A DNA stretch of 38,580 nucleotides from Prevotella jejuni (GTDB taxonomy: Bacteria; Bacteroidota; Bacteroidia; Bacteroidales; Bacteroidaceae), in NCBI RefSeq assembly GCF_900187995.1, contig NZ_FZNZ01000033.1, forward strand, positions 1 through 38,580, given 5' to 3'. The notes under the pieces were generated by a model that was given only the letters and a program-made list of their open reading frames with translations, did not search any database and was not told the DNA's origin. This document shows positions 1-7,689 of this stretch, piece by piece. The translations under genes were made by a program, and so were the position numbers. How positions within the stretch are numbered: the stretch's first letter is position 1; each line of letters opens with the position of its first letter.

Positions 1-67
1 TCAGAGGGGTGACAGATATTCCTTTCTTTTTATATAGGCTTATGAAATTGTGTGCTTAAGAGAGTAG

Positions 68-151
68 GCTTGCAACTGGGTTTTAGGACTGACCCCTTCT
101 ACGGCTGGAGGAGGTGCTAAGAAAAACCCATTTGATTATGATGAAGAGTAA
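68..151 (+). pseudogene. Possible remnant of a small acidic-tailed ORF upstream of a lipoprotein gene
   Basis: An open stretch of 27 codons ends at TAA 149-151, 29 bases before the lipoprotein start at 181. It reads toward a Gly-rich then acidic end (GGGAKKNPFDYDEE). That resembles the Gly-rich, acidic C-terminus of the small ORF at 5010-5204, which sits in the same position before the paralogous lipoprotein gene. No start codon is visible, because an in-frame TAG lies at 65-67, so the 5' part is lost, frameshifted or never existed. The similarity is one of composition and position, not a real alignment. Confidence 0.25.
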
Positions 152-180
152 ATTAAACTATTAAAAAAACAGAAAAACAA

Positions 181-1908
181 ATGAATTTCAAGAAGATTTA
201 CGGTCTTATCCTTGGTGTCATTGCCGCAGGCTTGACATCATGTTCAAGTGATTTGAATAATGAGGAGAAAGCTCCTGTTGGTCCTAATGAGACAGCGGTA
301 CGTTCGCTGAGTATTGCCACAGGCGATGCGAAAACTCGTTCTGAAGTAAATATTGATGCTGGTAATAAGTGGGTTACTGGCGATAAATTCATGGCTTATA
401 ACCGCACCTTTACGGGTTCTTCTCCTGAGTCTCGTTATGGTATATTAACTGCAAGTAGCACTGGTACAAGAACAACACTTGATGGTGTAATCGCATGTAA
501 GAATGGTGACGAGTTAGGCATTTTCTATCCTGGTTCATACGTCACAGGATTTGATCAGGGCAAAATGCCAGTAATTATGACTAAAAGTTATATCAATAGT
601 AATAAGGGTCAAGATGGTTCTATGGAGAACCTAAAGTACTTTGATTATAGCTATGGAAAAGGAACGGTTACTGTAAATGGTGCTTCTGCATCAGGTAGCG
701 TTGATATGAAGAAGTTGTATTCTGTCTTAGAGTTAGACTTCACCGTTGGCGGTACTAAGCTTACGAACATCAAGAAGCTTGTCCTTTCTAATGTTTATAC
801 AGAGGCTGTTTACAATATTCCGAATAATAAGTTAGAAGATTATGAAACAGGTAAGATAGAAGTTAATTCACCAGTATCACTTGAGAAGATATATGTAGCT
901 ATATTGCCACAAAACCACTTCAGCCCTACATTTGAAGTGTACACAACAGATAATAAGGCCTATCGTTTTGCTGTAAGCACTCCAAACTTTAATCTTGTTG
1001 CTGCTAAGGTTTATCCTTTCACAGTGCAAGTTCAGGAGTTTACTCCAGAACCAGTTAACCCTCCATACATCGAAATTAATGGTATAAAGTGGGGTAAGTC
1101 TAACCTCCAGTTTACTCCTAGTTCAAACGCTGAGGGTTGGAGAGGTGGTTTCCACCTTGCAGAGAATCCATGGGATTACTTCTATGCAGAAAGTAGTCCA
1201 ATGACCGAGCAGCAAAAAGTAAAACGTGTGGATAGTAATTCTAAATTTGACCACTTCCGCTGGGGAGATATTTCTCGTGCTAATGACTATACATATACTT
1301 ACGCACGGCATTATGATCCGTCACCGACAAGCATCCTGAAGAAGAATGAAAATAATGAGTTTGGTGACTTACCTTATTATGCATCAAATGGTAATTGGAG
1401 ATTGCCTACTCAAAAAGATTATGAGGATTTGATGAGTCATACTGCACAGTATATTGGTTATTATTCAGATGGTACAAACGATATCTTAGGTATCCTTTTT
1501 GTACCTAAACCTTCCGACCCTTCAGAGATTGGTTATACTGTAACAAAGGATGGAAAGACGAATCGAGTGGCAAATTCTACAGCAACGTTGGGAAGTCTGT
1601 ACAAAAGCGGTTGGAAACCTTATTACAAGGCAGCAGATAGTAAGTTGATTAAATTCACAAAGGAAGATATTAGTAAAGGACTTTTCTTCCCCGCTGCAGG
1701 TAAGTATTACCCTGAAAGTACACAGTTGCAAAATCCTGGACGAATGGGGCTTTATTGGACAGCAGATGTTAAGAACGAAACACAGGCTATTCCGTTTACT
1801 TTCACTTTCGACAATCAAGGAAAATTCACAAGCTCTGTAGGTAAGGCAACTTACTACCCTCCAAAGTATGAAATGTACAGCATCCGTCCAATCTACATTG
1901 GCGATTAG
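181..1908 (+). CDS. Fimbrillin-like surface lipoprotein with C-terminal FISUMP-like domain
   Basis: A 575-residue predicted lipoprotein. The N-terminus is a type II signal peptide with lipobox LTSC (Cys21), followed by Ser-Ser-Asp and acidic residues, as in exported Bacteroidota lipoproteins. Residues ~35-285 look like a fimbrillin-like (Mfa-type) beta domain: TRSEV, then WVTGDKFMAYN, then a long beta-rich stretch. Residues ~297-575 start YIEINGIKWGKSNLQF and contain WRLPTQKDYEDLM and GLYWTAD, as in the Fibrobacter succinogenes major paralogous (FISUMP) domain. The product is probably anchored in the outer membrane and may be a minor fimbrial or adhesin component. The start at 181 gives the complete signal peptide. 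A hairpin with a T-run lies ~100 bp after the stop. The fimbrial role is inferred from family; the exact ligand is unknown. Confidence 0.85.
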   Translation: MNFKKIYGLILGVIAAGLTSCSSDLNNEEKAPVGPNETAVRSLSIATGDAKTRSEVNIDAGNKWVTGDKFMAYNRTFTGSSPESRYGILTASSTGTRTTLDGVIACKNGDELGIFYPGSYVTGFDQGKMPVIMTKSYINSNKGQDGSMENLKYFDYSYGKGTVTVNGASASGSVDMKKLYSVLELDFTVGGTKLTNIKKLVLSNVYTEAVYNIPNNKLEDYETGKIEVNSPVSLEKIYVAILPQNHFSPTFEVYTTDNKAYRFAVSTPNFNLVAAKVYPFTVQVQEFTPEPVNPPYIEINGIKWGKSNLQFTPSSNAEGWRGGFHLAENPWDYFYAESSPMTEQQKVKRVDSNSKFDHFRWGDISRANDYTYTYARHYDPSPTSILKKNENNEFGDLPYYASNGNWRLPTQKDYEDLMSHTAQYIGYYSDGTNDILGILFVPKPSDPSEIGYTVTKDGKTNRVANSTATLGSLYKSGWKPYYKAADSKLIKFTKEDISKGLFFPAAGKYYPESTQLQNPGRMGLYWTADVKNETQAIPFTFTFDNQGKFTSSVGKATYYPPKYEMYSIRPIYIGD

Positions 1909-2009
1909 GACAAACAGACGGCCTCACCCCAAAGGTAGAAGGGAATAAATGCCGACCTACCTATTATGGGTAATCTCGCATAAAGGGTGTAGGACGAGAA
2001 ATAGAGATT

Positions 2010-2056
2010 AAAGAAGAAGAAGTAAAAGACAGTAGTTTTTTGCTTCTTCTTTTTTT
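2010..2056 (+). terminator. Intrinsic terminator after the lipoprotein gene
   Basis: AAAGAAGAAG at 2010-2019 pairs with CTTCTTCTTT at 2043-2052 around a 23-base loop, followed by more T residues and GTG. It lies about 100 bp past the stop codon at 1908 and is the first plausible transcription end. The stem is A/T-rich, so strength is uncertain. Confidence 0.55.
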
Positions 2057-2146
2057 GTGTTGTGAAGAAGAAGACCTTGGACGAACGAGTAGAGAACGTT
2101 GGGGCGGAGGCAATATGGGAAGGGGGTTGAAGAGAGCGCAGGATGA

Positions 2147-2470
2147 GTTCGTGGACGAAATACCATGGGTTTAGTGGATGATACAGAATGAACTTGTAGA
2201 CGGTGCTGAGTGGGTTCGTGGACGAAACACCATGGGTTCAGTGGATGATACAGGATGAGCTTATAGACGGTGCAGGATGGGTTCGTGGACGAAATACCAT
2301 GGGTTCAGTGGATGTACAGGATGAGCTTGTAGACGGTGCAGAGTGAGTTCGTGGACGATAGAGATTGGGGTTGGTGGTGAGTAATCATGATTTCGTGGAC
2401 GAAGAGAAATGGGTTTGTGGTGATACAGGCAGGAGGTGTGGACATTACAGAGTGGGGTTGTGGACGAGGC
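2147..2470. repeat. Tandem array, period 67/66 bp
   Basis: The phrase GTTCGTGGACGAAA recurs with starts at 2147, 2214, 2281 and 2347 (spacing 67, 67, 66), with a decayed copy (TTTCGTGGACGAA) at 2391. Each unit also carries CCATGGGTT, AGTGGATGATACAG and TGTAGACGGTGC. There are no unique spacers between units, so this is a minisatellite and not a CRISPR. It lies downstream of the lipoprotein gene and its terminator. 66 bp equals three 22-bp units, a period shared with other arrays in the window. Confidence 0.9.
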
Positions 2471-2564
2471 AGGGGTGCTTTGGTGGATTAAGCAGGCTGT
2501 GTTTGTAAGCTATTTTCATAGTCCTTAAATATAAGGGAGGCCATTCAAGGTTGCGAAAGATGCC

Positions 2565-2830
2565 CTTCATCGTTCGAGAACATGCCCTTCTTGATACAAG
2601 GAGAGGCCTTTCATGGTGCAAGAAAGGCATATACTCGTTTCGTGTTCATAACTCTCTGAAATCATGTGCGTTATATTCTTCCTTCTTGCTAATATTTCTA
2701 TCGTAAATAAAAGTCTATCTCATCACTCTTTGTAAATGTTTTTCATGCAGCTTAAGAATAACCGATGTCACCACAAGCCAGATATGCTCACCGCTACATA
2801 GCGTCTCTTTCTCTCACGAAAGACTTTTCT
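2565..2830. repeat. Composite dispersed repeat: CCCTTCTTG element plus a conserved ~180-bp tail (copy 1)
   Basis: GAACATGCCCTTCTTG-type sequence with inverted CAAGAAAGGCAT is followed from about 2648 by an AT-rich tail (CATAACTCTCTGAAATCATG, then CTATCGTAAATAAA, then TTTTTCATGC). The same order occurs at about 7862-8120 and 15950-16200. No open frame is conserved through it. It is repeat DNA of unknown origin; a degraded non-autonomous mobile element and a transcribed RNA are both possible. Confidence 0.75.
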
Positions 2831-3178
2831 TTCTCTCACAGAACTCACAGATCTAACAGAGCCTTTTTGCGCACTGTTTCGATTCCACAGAACGCCTCCG
2901 GCATACAGATTTCACAGAGCGTTATAGCTGATATCGGGTGTTGGTTGATGGTTGTTAGGTGTTGATGATTAGCCATAGGGGTATCTCGGTGATTACGCCC
3001 CTCCCTTTGGGGGAGGGGAAGGGGGAGGGGCCTCTGACCCACAGAACGCCTCCGGCATACAGATATCACAGAGGCCTTTCAACTAAGATTAGCTGTAACG
3101 CTCTGTGATATCGGTTGACTTAATGTCTCTGTGGGCCTTTGTGTGTTCTGTTCATCTGTGTAAATCTGTGAGAAAAAA
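2795..3178. repeat. CACAG/CTGTG-rich long-hairpin repeats with one GC-rich element inside
   Basis: TCTCTCACAGAACTCACAG-type sequence reads rightward to CCTCCGGCATACAGATTTCACAG (2820-2925). A GGTGTTA heptamer stretch follows (2935-2975), then a GC-rich hairpin element (2975-3032). The complementary half is GCTGTAACGCTCTGTGATATCGG through CTGTGAGAAAAA at about 3090-3178. The two halves are partly complementary, so the block can fold into a long hairpin. Short ORFs across it are artefacts. Confidence 0.8.
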
Positions 3179-3179
3179 T

Positions 3180-3525
3180 ATGTCATTCTTTATTTGTCAT
3201 TATGTCATTCTGTCTTACAAAAATCACCAGTTTCTCTCCGTCACTCTGTTATTCTGTCTTCAAAAAACATCTGTCTCACTTTGTCATTATGTCATTATGT
3301 CTTCAAAAAAAACATCTGTCTCCTTCCGTCCCTCTGTTATTCTGTCTTCAAAAAACATCTGTCTCACTTTGTCATTATGTCATTCTGTCTTCAAAAAAAA
3401 CATCTGTCTCCTTCCGTCCCTCTGTTATTCTGTCTTCAAAAAAAAATCTGTCTCTCTTTGTCATTATGTCATTATGTCTTCAAAAAAAATCTGTCACTCT
3501 TTCTCATTATGTCATTATGTAGGCC
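3180..3525. repeat. Tandem array, period about 44 bp (GTCATTATGTCTTCAAAAA units)
   Basis: GTCTTC followed by an A-run recurs at 3256, 3299, 3344, 3387, 3432 and 3476 (spacing 43-45). Units contain ATCTGTCTC, TTTGTCATTATGTCATTATGT or CCTCTGTTATTCTGT. The same unit family forms the larger array at 19770-20385, so this is a dispersed family. The apparent 227-, 118- and 106-codon plus-strand ORFs here run through the repeats in different frames and are rejected as genes. Confidence 0.9.
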
Positions 3526-3560
3526 GTCAGAGGATACAGAACTTAGATAAGACAGTACAG

Positions 3561-3601
3561 AAAAAACAGAAAAGAGGGTGTGTCTATTATGACACACCCT
3601 C
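3561..3601 (-). terminator. Strong intrinsic terminator for the 78-residue gene
   Basis: GAGGGTGTGTC (3574-3584) and GACACACCCTC (3591-3601) form a perfect 11-bp stem around a 6-base loop. Read on the minus strand it is followed by TTTTCTGTTTTTTCTG. It lies 50 bp past the stop codon of the minus-strand gene at 3651-3887. Confidence 0.85.
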
Positions 3602-3650
3602 CTTTGTTATGTTATTACCTCGAAGAGGAAATCAGTTCTCAGCGTCCTTT

Positions 3651-3887
3651 TTATTTCTTTCTTCCATTTGTGATGTATTTTATAGCAACGTTCATATCTC
3701 TTGCAATAACCTTTGCATCACGCTGGAGGTCTTCTCTGTCGTTCCCTTGCAAGTAGCGTTCAAATCGCCTTACAGACGTCAGTCCTAATGATGACAAGAA
3801 ACCTGTTCGCAGGTTTGGTCTATGTTTAAGGAGTTCTGATGTCGTTACTTGCTTGCGAGTGATATCTAAAACTATGTTCATAACCAT
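3651..3887 (-). CDS. Small basic protein of unknown function (78 aa)
   Basis: A 78-residue protein beginning MVMNIVLDITRKQVTT, with SLGLTSVRRFERYL in the middle and a basic end IKYITNGRKK. There is no signal peptide or membrane segment, so it is probably cytoplasmic and mostly helical. The sequence is compositionally normal, unlike the repeats around it. It has a dedicated promoter (3916-3946) and a strong terminator (3561-3601), so it is a single-gene transcription unit, which supports it being real. Translation could start at Met1 (3887) or Met3 (3881); the predicted transcript start near 3909 allows both. I have an impression of similar small Prevotella hypotheticals but recognise no named family. 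A second hairpin of related sequence lies upstream at 3980-4017. Confidence 0.75.
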   Translation of the reverse strand: MVMNIVLDITRKQVTTSELLKHRPNLRTGFLSSLGLTSVRRFERYLQGNDREDLQRDAKVIARDMNVAIKYITNGRKK

Positions 3888-3915
3888 TCGTGTTTGTTAT
3901 AAAACAAATACGTTG

Positions 3916-3946
3916 CAAATATAAGACTTTTACTGTGAAAACGAAA
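3916..3946 (-). promoter_or_regulatory. Bacteroidota promoter for the 78-residue gene
   Basis: On the minus strand, TTTC (3946-3943), a 19-base spacer, then TATATTTG (3923-3916), matching -33 TTTG and -7 TAnnTTTG. Predicted start of transcription is near 3909, giving a leader of about 22 bases. Confidence 0.7.
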
Positions 3947-3979
3947 GCGAAAGCACAATTATTTTTGCGTCGGACATAA

Positions 3980-4017
3980 GAAAAGAGGGTGTATCATTAT
4001 CAACACTTTCTCTTTTC
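3980..4017. other. Hairpin related to the terminator on the other side of the 78-aa gene
   Basis: GAAAAGAG (3980-3987) pairs with CTCTTTTC (4010-4017), with partial inner pairing GGTGT/ACACT. The left half (AAAAGAGGGTGT) repeats the start of the terminator at 3571-3601. It could be a weak bidirectional terminator or a duplicated end that framed the small gene. Confidence 0.4.
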
Positions 4018-4039
4018 AGTCTTATTGATAGTCGACTCA

Positions 4040-4860
4040 AACGTCGGCTTGCGATGAAGAGATAAACGCCTTATTCATATAGCACTGTTCTCACTGCTTA
4101 TATTATCTGAAATGTTCTGTGATATCTGCCGGCCGCAAGGCCTTTGATGGGTGTTGGGTGTTAGATGTTAGGTGTTGATGATTAGCCAAGGATGGGTGTT
4201 GGGTGATGGGTGTTGGCTGTAACGTTCTGTGATATCGGTTGACTTAATGTCTCTGTGAGCCTTTGTGTGTTCTGTTCTTCTGTGTTTTTCTGTGAGAAAT
4301 AGAACGCACCCTCGCTATGAGATGAGACACATGTAACTCGCTGGGGAGGTCTTTCTTTTATGCTGGATATGTTTTTCTCTCACAGAGCACACGGAGGTCA
4401 CGGAGGTTTTAAGCGCACGGTTTCGAGCCCACAGAAGGCCTCCGGCATACAGATATCACAGAGGCCTCACCCCCAGCCCCTCTCCGAATGGAGAGGGGAG
4501 TAGTATGTGAGGTTACCCCTATTAGCCTGCTAATGATAGGAGATGAGCTGCTAAACATTTGGAGGACATGTAGGGGTAACCTCGGTGATCACTCCCCTCT
4601 CCATTCGGAGAGGGGCTGGGGGTGAGGCGTCTGATGGGTGGTGGGTGATGGATGTTAGGTGTTGAGGATTAGTCATAAAAGCATCGAGATGAGACCATAC
4701 TCGCATCAAGACGCACGCAGCGAAGGAGGGGTAACCTCGGTGATCACGCCCCTCCCTTTGGGGGAGGGGAAGGGGGAGGGGCCAGCTGTGGAAGGGGGAG
4801 GGGCCTCTGTTAGGTGTTTTTAATATGTTAAACATCCTAAATTGAAATAACATTCGTAAA
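4040..4860. repeat. Intergenic repeat block: CACAG hairpin family, heptamer repeats, GC-rich elements
   Basis: No gene is seen. Heptamer (GGTGTTA-like) runs lie at 4145-4222 and 4625-4672. CACAG/CTGTG long-hairpin halves lie at about 4100-4305 and 4370-4460. GC-rich hairpin elements lie at 4462-4522 (rightward), 4571-4628 (leftward) and 4727-4782 (leftward, with a partial second copy of its end to 4803). The 4462 and 4571 copies face each other, so the stretch between them can form a large stem. Confidence 0.8.
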
Positions 4861-5009
4861 GGATATAAACGCAGGATGAAATGTTTTTTATATCTTTACG
4901 GCCGAGTTTAATAAACATTATACCATTTGTAAACATAAATGTTAAGTCGAGTTGTCGACCTGAGTAGCGTACTCTTTATCTAATAAGGTAACTAAAAAGA
5001 AGAATTAAG

Positions 5010-5204
5010 ATGATAAAATTAAATGAATTAGACTTGCTGTATGCGTCAAGCACAGCAAGGAAAGACTACGTGTGTCCCGCAGCTATGCTCGTACACATAG
5101 AACCTGAGGGCTGTCTTGCAGCTGGAACTACACGCATGGGGGGCGGACATGAGAATGCCTACGACGATGATAATGAGTGGGAAGAAGAGGAGGACGATAA
5201 CTAA
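5010..5204 (+). CDS. Small protein with Cys-containing core and acidic tail, upstream of a lipoprotein gene
   Basis: A 64-residue protein: N-terminal MIKLNELDLLYASS, then a hydrophobic core CPAAMLVHIEPEGCLAAG with two cysteines, a Gly-rich turn (RMGGGH) and a highly acidic end (DDDNEWEEEEDDN). The pattern 'P-x-hydrophobic-x-x-x-P-x-x-x-L-A-A-G' followed by a Gly/acidic tail is typical of small uncharacterised Bacteroidales ORFs next to fimbrillin-like genes. It lies 60 bp before the lipoprotein at 5265, so the two are probably co-transcribed. An imperfect -7 element, TATCTTTA, lies at 4891-4898. No leader or cyclase/dehydratase neighbours are seen, so a RiPP precursor is possible but unsupported. 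Confidence 0.65.
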   Translation: MIKLNELDLLYASSTARKDYVCPAAMLVHIEPEGCLAAGTTRMGGGHENAYDDDNEWEEEEDDN

Positions 5205-5264
5205 TAGTCGCTTTCATCGCTTATTAGAAAATATTAATTAACAGAGAAAAGAAAGTATTTTACA

Positions 5265-7019
5265 ATGAAAAATATCGTTAGTAAATTATTAGTCACAGGA
5301 TTGGTGTGCGCATGCTTTGCGTCATGTTCTACCGAGTCTATCGAAGAGGTGGGCGGTAAAAAGGCGGAGGATTACAAGGGGATGACCTGCTTCTCTGACG
5401 AAGGACCAGCCACTCGCACCGCAGGAAAATATGTCGCTCAGTCCTCTACCGAGCCTGCTCACGTGGCATTCCTGTGGACACAAGGCGACAAGATATGGGT
5501 TAACACGACTGGGGGGACTACCTTTGAGAAGAATGACAAGGATGATATCAGCGAACAAGTGGCTACGTCTAACTTCTACTTCAAGAAGAACCTCACCGCA
5601 GAGAGCTATAAGGTGAGATATACGGGTACGGTCTCTGACAAAGCTGACGAGGTTGTCTTTGCTGCAAAACAGAAACAGACCGCCCCCAACTCTGCCGACC
5701 TCATCGGACAATATGGCGACTGTGGTATCGCTACAGCGACGAAGAATGCTAATCAGAAGTATTCTTTCAATCTTGCTCACAAGGCTGGCTACCTCGTACT
5801 AACACCCTACTCTTCGGTCCATAAGTTCGACTCCTCTGTCGGTGTTCGGGCCGTGTACGTCACTGCCAACGAGGGTCTTACAGGTACATACACGATGGCT
5901 GCAGACGGAAAGCTCACGAAGAAGACGGAAGAAGGGAAACAGATTGTGTGGTACTATCAGGAGGATGTCGCAGGACATAACAATATCAATGAAGAAGATG
6001 GCAAACCTTTCCTCCCTATCCCAGCCACTTCTGATGCGTCAAAGAATGGCATCATCATTGTTCTCCCCCCTGGTGAATACACTAACCTGTCGATTGAATA
6101 TCTTTTAGTCGACCCCTTGAGCGGTGGTAAAGGCTATTATAAGAAGAGCTATAAAGGTACGGTAAAGGTGGAGGCAGGCAAGCCTCACTACATAGCAGAG
6201 AACATCAAGCTCTATGAATACGACAAGAACCAGTACTACACATGGGATGCTGCGACCGACGAATACTTCTGGAAGGGACATGAAGACCGTCAGCCTATAC
6301 TCCCAGGTGACGTTATGGAATATCGTGAAGACGGTTTCCCAGATCCTACTGGCACTACGGACGCACGAAGCTATAACCATTCACAAGGTCACACAACCAC
6401 CGTCGACGGTAATAAAGCACTGAAAAGTGCCGCTAACGCAATGAATGTCAACGAGGCTCTATGGCTGGTAGAGAAAGGTTCACCGATGTGGGATAAGACG
6501 AAGCTATACGCTATCACCTACCGTGATAATGTATGCCATCTCTTCAACACTGGTGTGTGGTTCAAGACACTGAAGAAGATTGCAGCGGACGAAGGTAAGA
6601 CTTTAGAAGCCTTGAAGACACTTGCGCCCAACGGAAAAGACTATCGTATCGATCCTGCTGCACCAGAGGTTAATGTAGAAATAGCGTCATTCGGGCGGCC
6701 AGCTAAGGCTAACACTAATGCGGACTACATGTTCTTACCTTGCACAGGGTTCTATGGTTTCAAGCATACGGAGGGAGCTTCAGCCCAATTAGAGACACCT
6801 TACAAGATTGCAGCCCCACTCATAGGAGCCACCGCAATGTATTGGACTTCATCAGCTGCAGCACGTTCTTCTGAGGGTGCATACGCTCTTAGCATCTTCT
6901 CTTCAGCCGTAATCGACGAGTACACTGTCTCTGTAATAAACACAACCAAGTATAGTGGTCACCCTATCCTCTTCGATAACATGGGTGTAAACGGTCCTGG
7001 TAAATTCCGTATAAAATAA
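5265..7019 (+). CDS. Fimbrillin-like surface lipoprotein (paralogue of 36971-38512)
   Basis: A 584-residue lipoprotein with signal peptide and lipobox FASC (Cys21). The N-terminal half has fimbrillin-like marks: FLWTQGDKIWV near residue 70, YKVRYTGT, then GQYGDCGIATAT and FNLAHKAGYLVLTPYSS. The C-terminal part begins near residue 325 with YYTWDAATDEYFWKGHE and includes FLPCTGFYGF and MYWTSSAA, resembling a FISUMP-type beta domain. The minus-strand lipoprotein at 36971-38512 has the same order (GDCGTATA, then HKASYLCFVP, then YYMWDAQSHYWLGHE), so these are paralogues. Probable location is the outer-membrane surface; role as fimbrial tip, accessory subunit or adhesin is inferred. It follows the small ORF at 5010 and is followed by a 66-bp tandem array. 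Confidence 0.85.
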   Translation: MKNIVSKLLVTGLVCACFASCSTESIEEVGGKKAEDYKGMTCFSDEGPATRTAGKYVAQSSTEPAHVAFLWTQGDKIWVNTTGGTTFEKNDKDDISEQVATSNFYFKKNLTAESYKVRYTGTVSDKADEVVFAAKQKQTAPNSADLIGQYGDCGIATATKNANQKYSFNLAHKAGYLVLTPYSSVHKFDSSVGVRAVYVTANEGLTGTYTMAADGKLTKKTEEGKQIVWYYQEDVAGHNNINEEDGKPFLPIPATSDASKNGIIIVLPPGEYTNLSIEYLLVDPLSGGKGYYKKSYKGTVKVEAGKPHYIAENIKLYEYDKNQYYTWDAATDEYFWKGHEDRQPILPGDVMEYREDGFPDPTGTTDARSYNHSQGHTTTVDGNKALKSAANAMNVNEALWLVEKGSPMWDKTKLYAITYRDNVCHLFNTGVWFKTLKKIAADEGKTLEALKTLAPNGKDYRIDPAAPEVNVEIASFGRPAKANTNADYMFLPCTGFYGFKHTEGASAQLETPYKIAAPLIGATAMYWTSSAAARSSEGAYALSIFSSAVIDEYTVSVINTTKYSGHPILFDNMGVNGPGKFRIK

Positions 7020-7084
7020 GAGTTCATACATTAAACCTCCCTCGCCTTCCTGCGTCTAAACAATAAAGAGGCAACCAAAAAGGG

Positions 7085-7612
7085 AGGGGCAGCCTGCGCC
7101 GTGGGCGAGTTGTAGGATAGTCTATGACATGGCGAGGCAAGCAAAAAGCGAGTCTCTGTCTGCGCTGTGGGTGAGTTATAGGGTTATCTATGGTGTAACG
7201 AGGCAAGCAAAACACGAAGGGTTAGCTGCTTTGTGGGTGCATTGTAGGATTGTCTAAGGTGTGACGAGGCAAGCATAAAGCGAGTCTCTGTCTACGCTGT
7301 GGGTACATTATAGGATAGTCTAAGGCATGACGAGCCAAGCCAAACACGAAGGGTTAGCTGCTTTGTGGGCGCATTGTAGGATTGTCTATGACATGGCGAG
7401 ACAAGCAAAGAGCGAGTCTCTGACTACGCTATGGGCTCATTGTAGGATAGCCTAAGGCGTGACGAGGCAAGCATAGAGCGAGTCTCTGACTACGCTATGG
7501 GCTCATAATAGGATAGTCTAAGGTGTTGACGAGACAAGCGAAACACGGAGGGTTAACTGCTTTGTGGCCGCATTGTAGGATTGTCCAAGGTGTGACGAGG
7601 CAAGCGAAAAGG
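7085..7612. repeat. Tandem array, period 66 bp, about eight units of two alternating types
   Basis: CGAGGCAA (or a one-base variant) occurs at 7133, 7199, 7265, 7331, 7397, 7463, 7530 and 7596, a spacing of 66 bp with one 67. Units are of two kinds: one with ACACGAAGGGTTAGCTGC, the other with AGCGAGTCTCTGTCT. They alternate in part, so a two-unit block may have been the duplicated segment. It lies just after the lipoprotein stop at 7019. No frame is consistently open. Confidence 0.95.
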
Positions 7613-7689
7613 AAGGTTCAACCAACTTCATGATTTCATAATAGAATTATATTAACCTTAGTGCATATCACGAAACACTGAGTTTTTAG

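Noticed and set aside
3105..3788. 227-codon ORF and overlapping 118- and 106-codon ORFs on the plus strand
   Set aside because: They run through the 44-bp tandem array in different frames and give only repeated CHYV/FKKN-type peptide; no family, and they overlap the better-supported minus-strand gene at 3651-3887.
5010..5204. RiPP (bacteriocin-type) precursor
   Set aside because: It has cysteines and a Gly-rich turn, but no modifying enzyme, leader peptidase or transporter gene is nearby; left as a small unknown protein.
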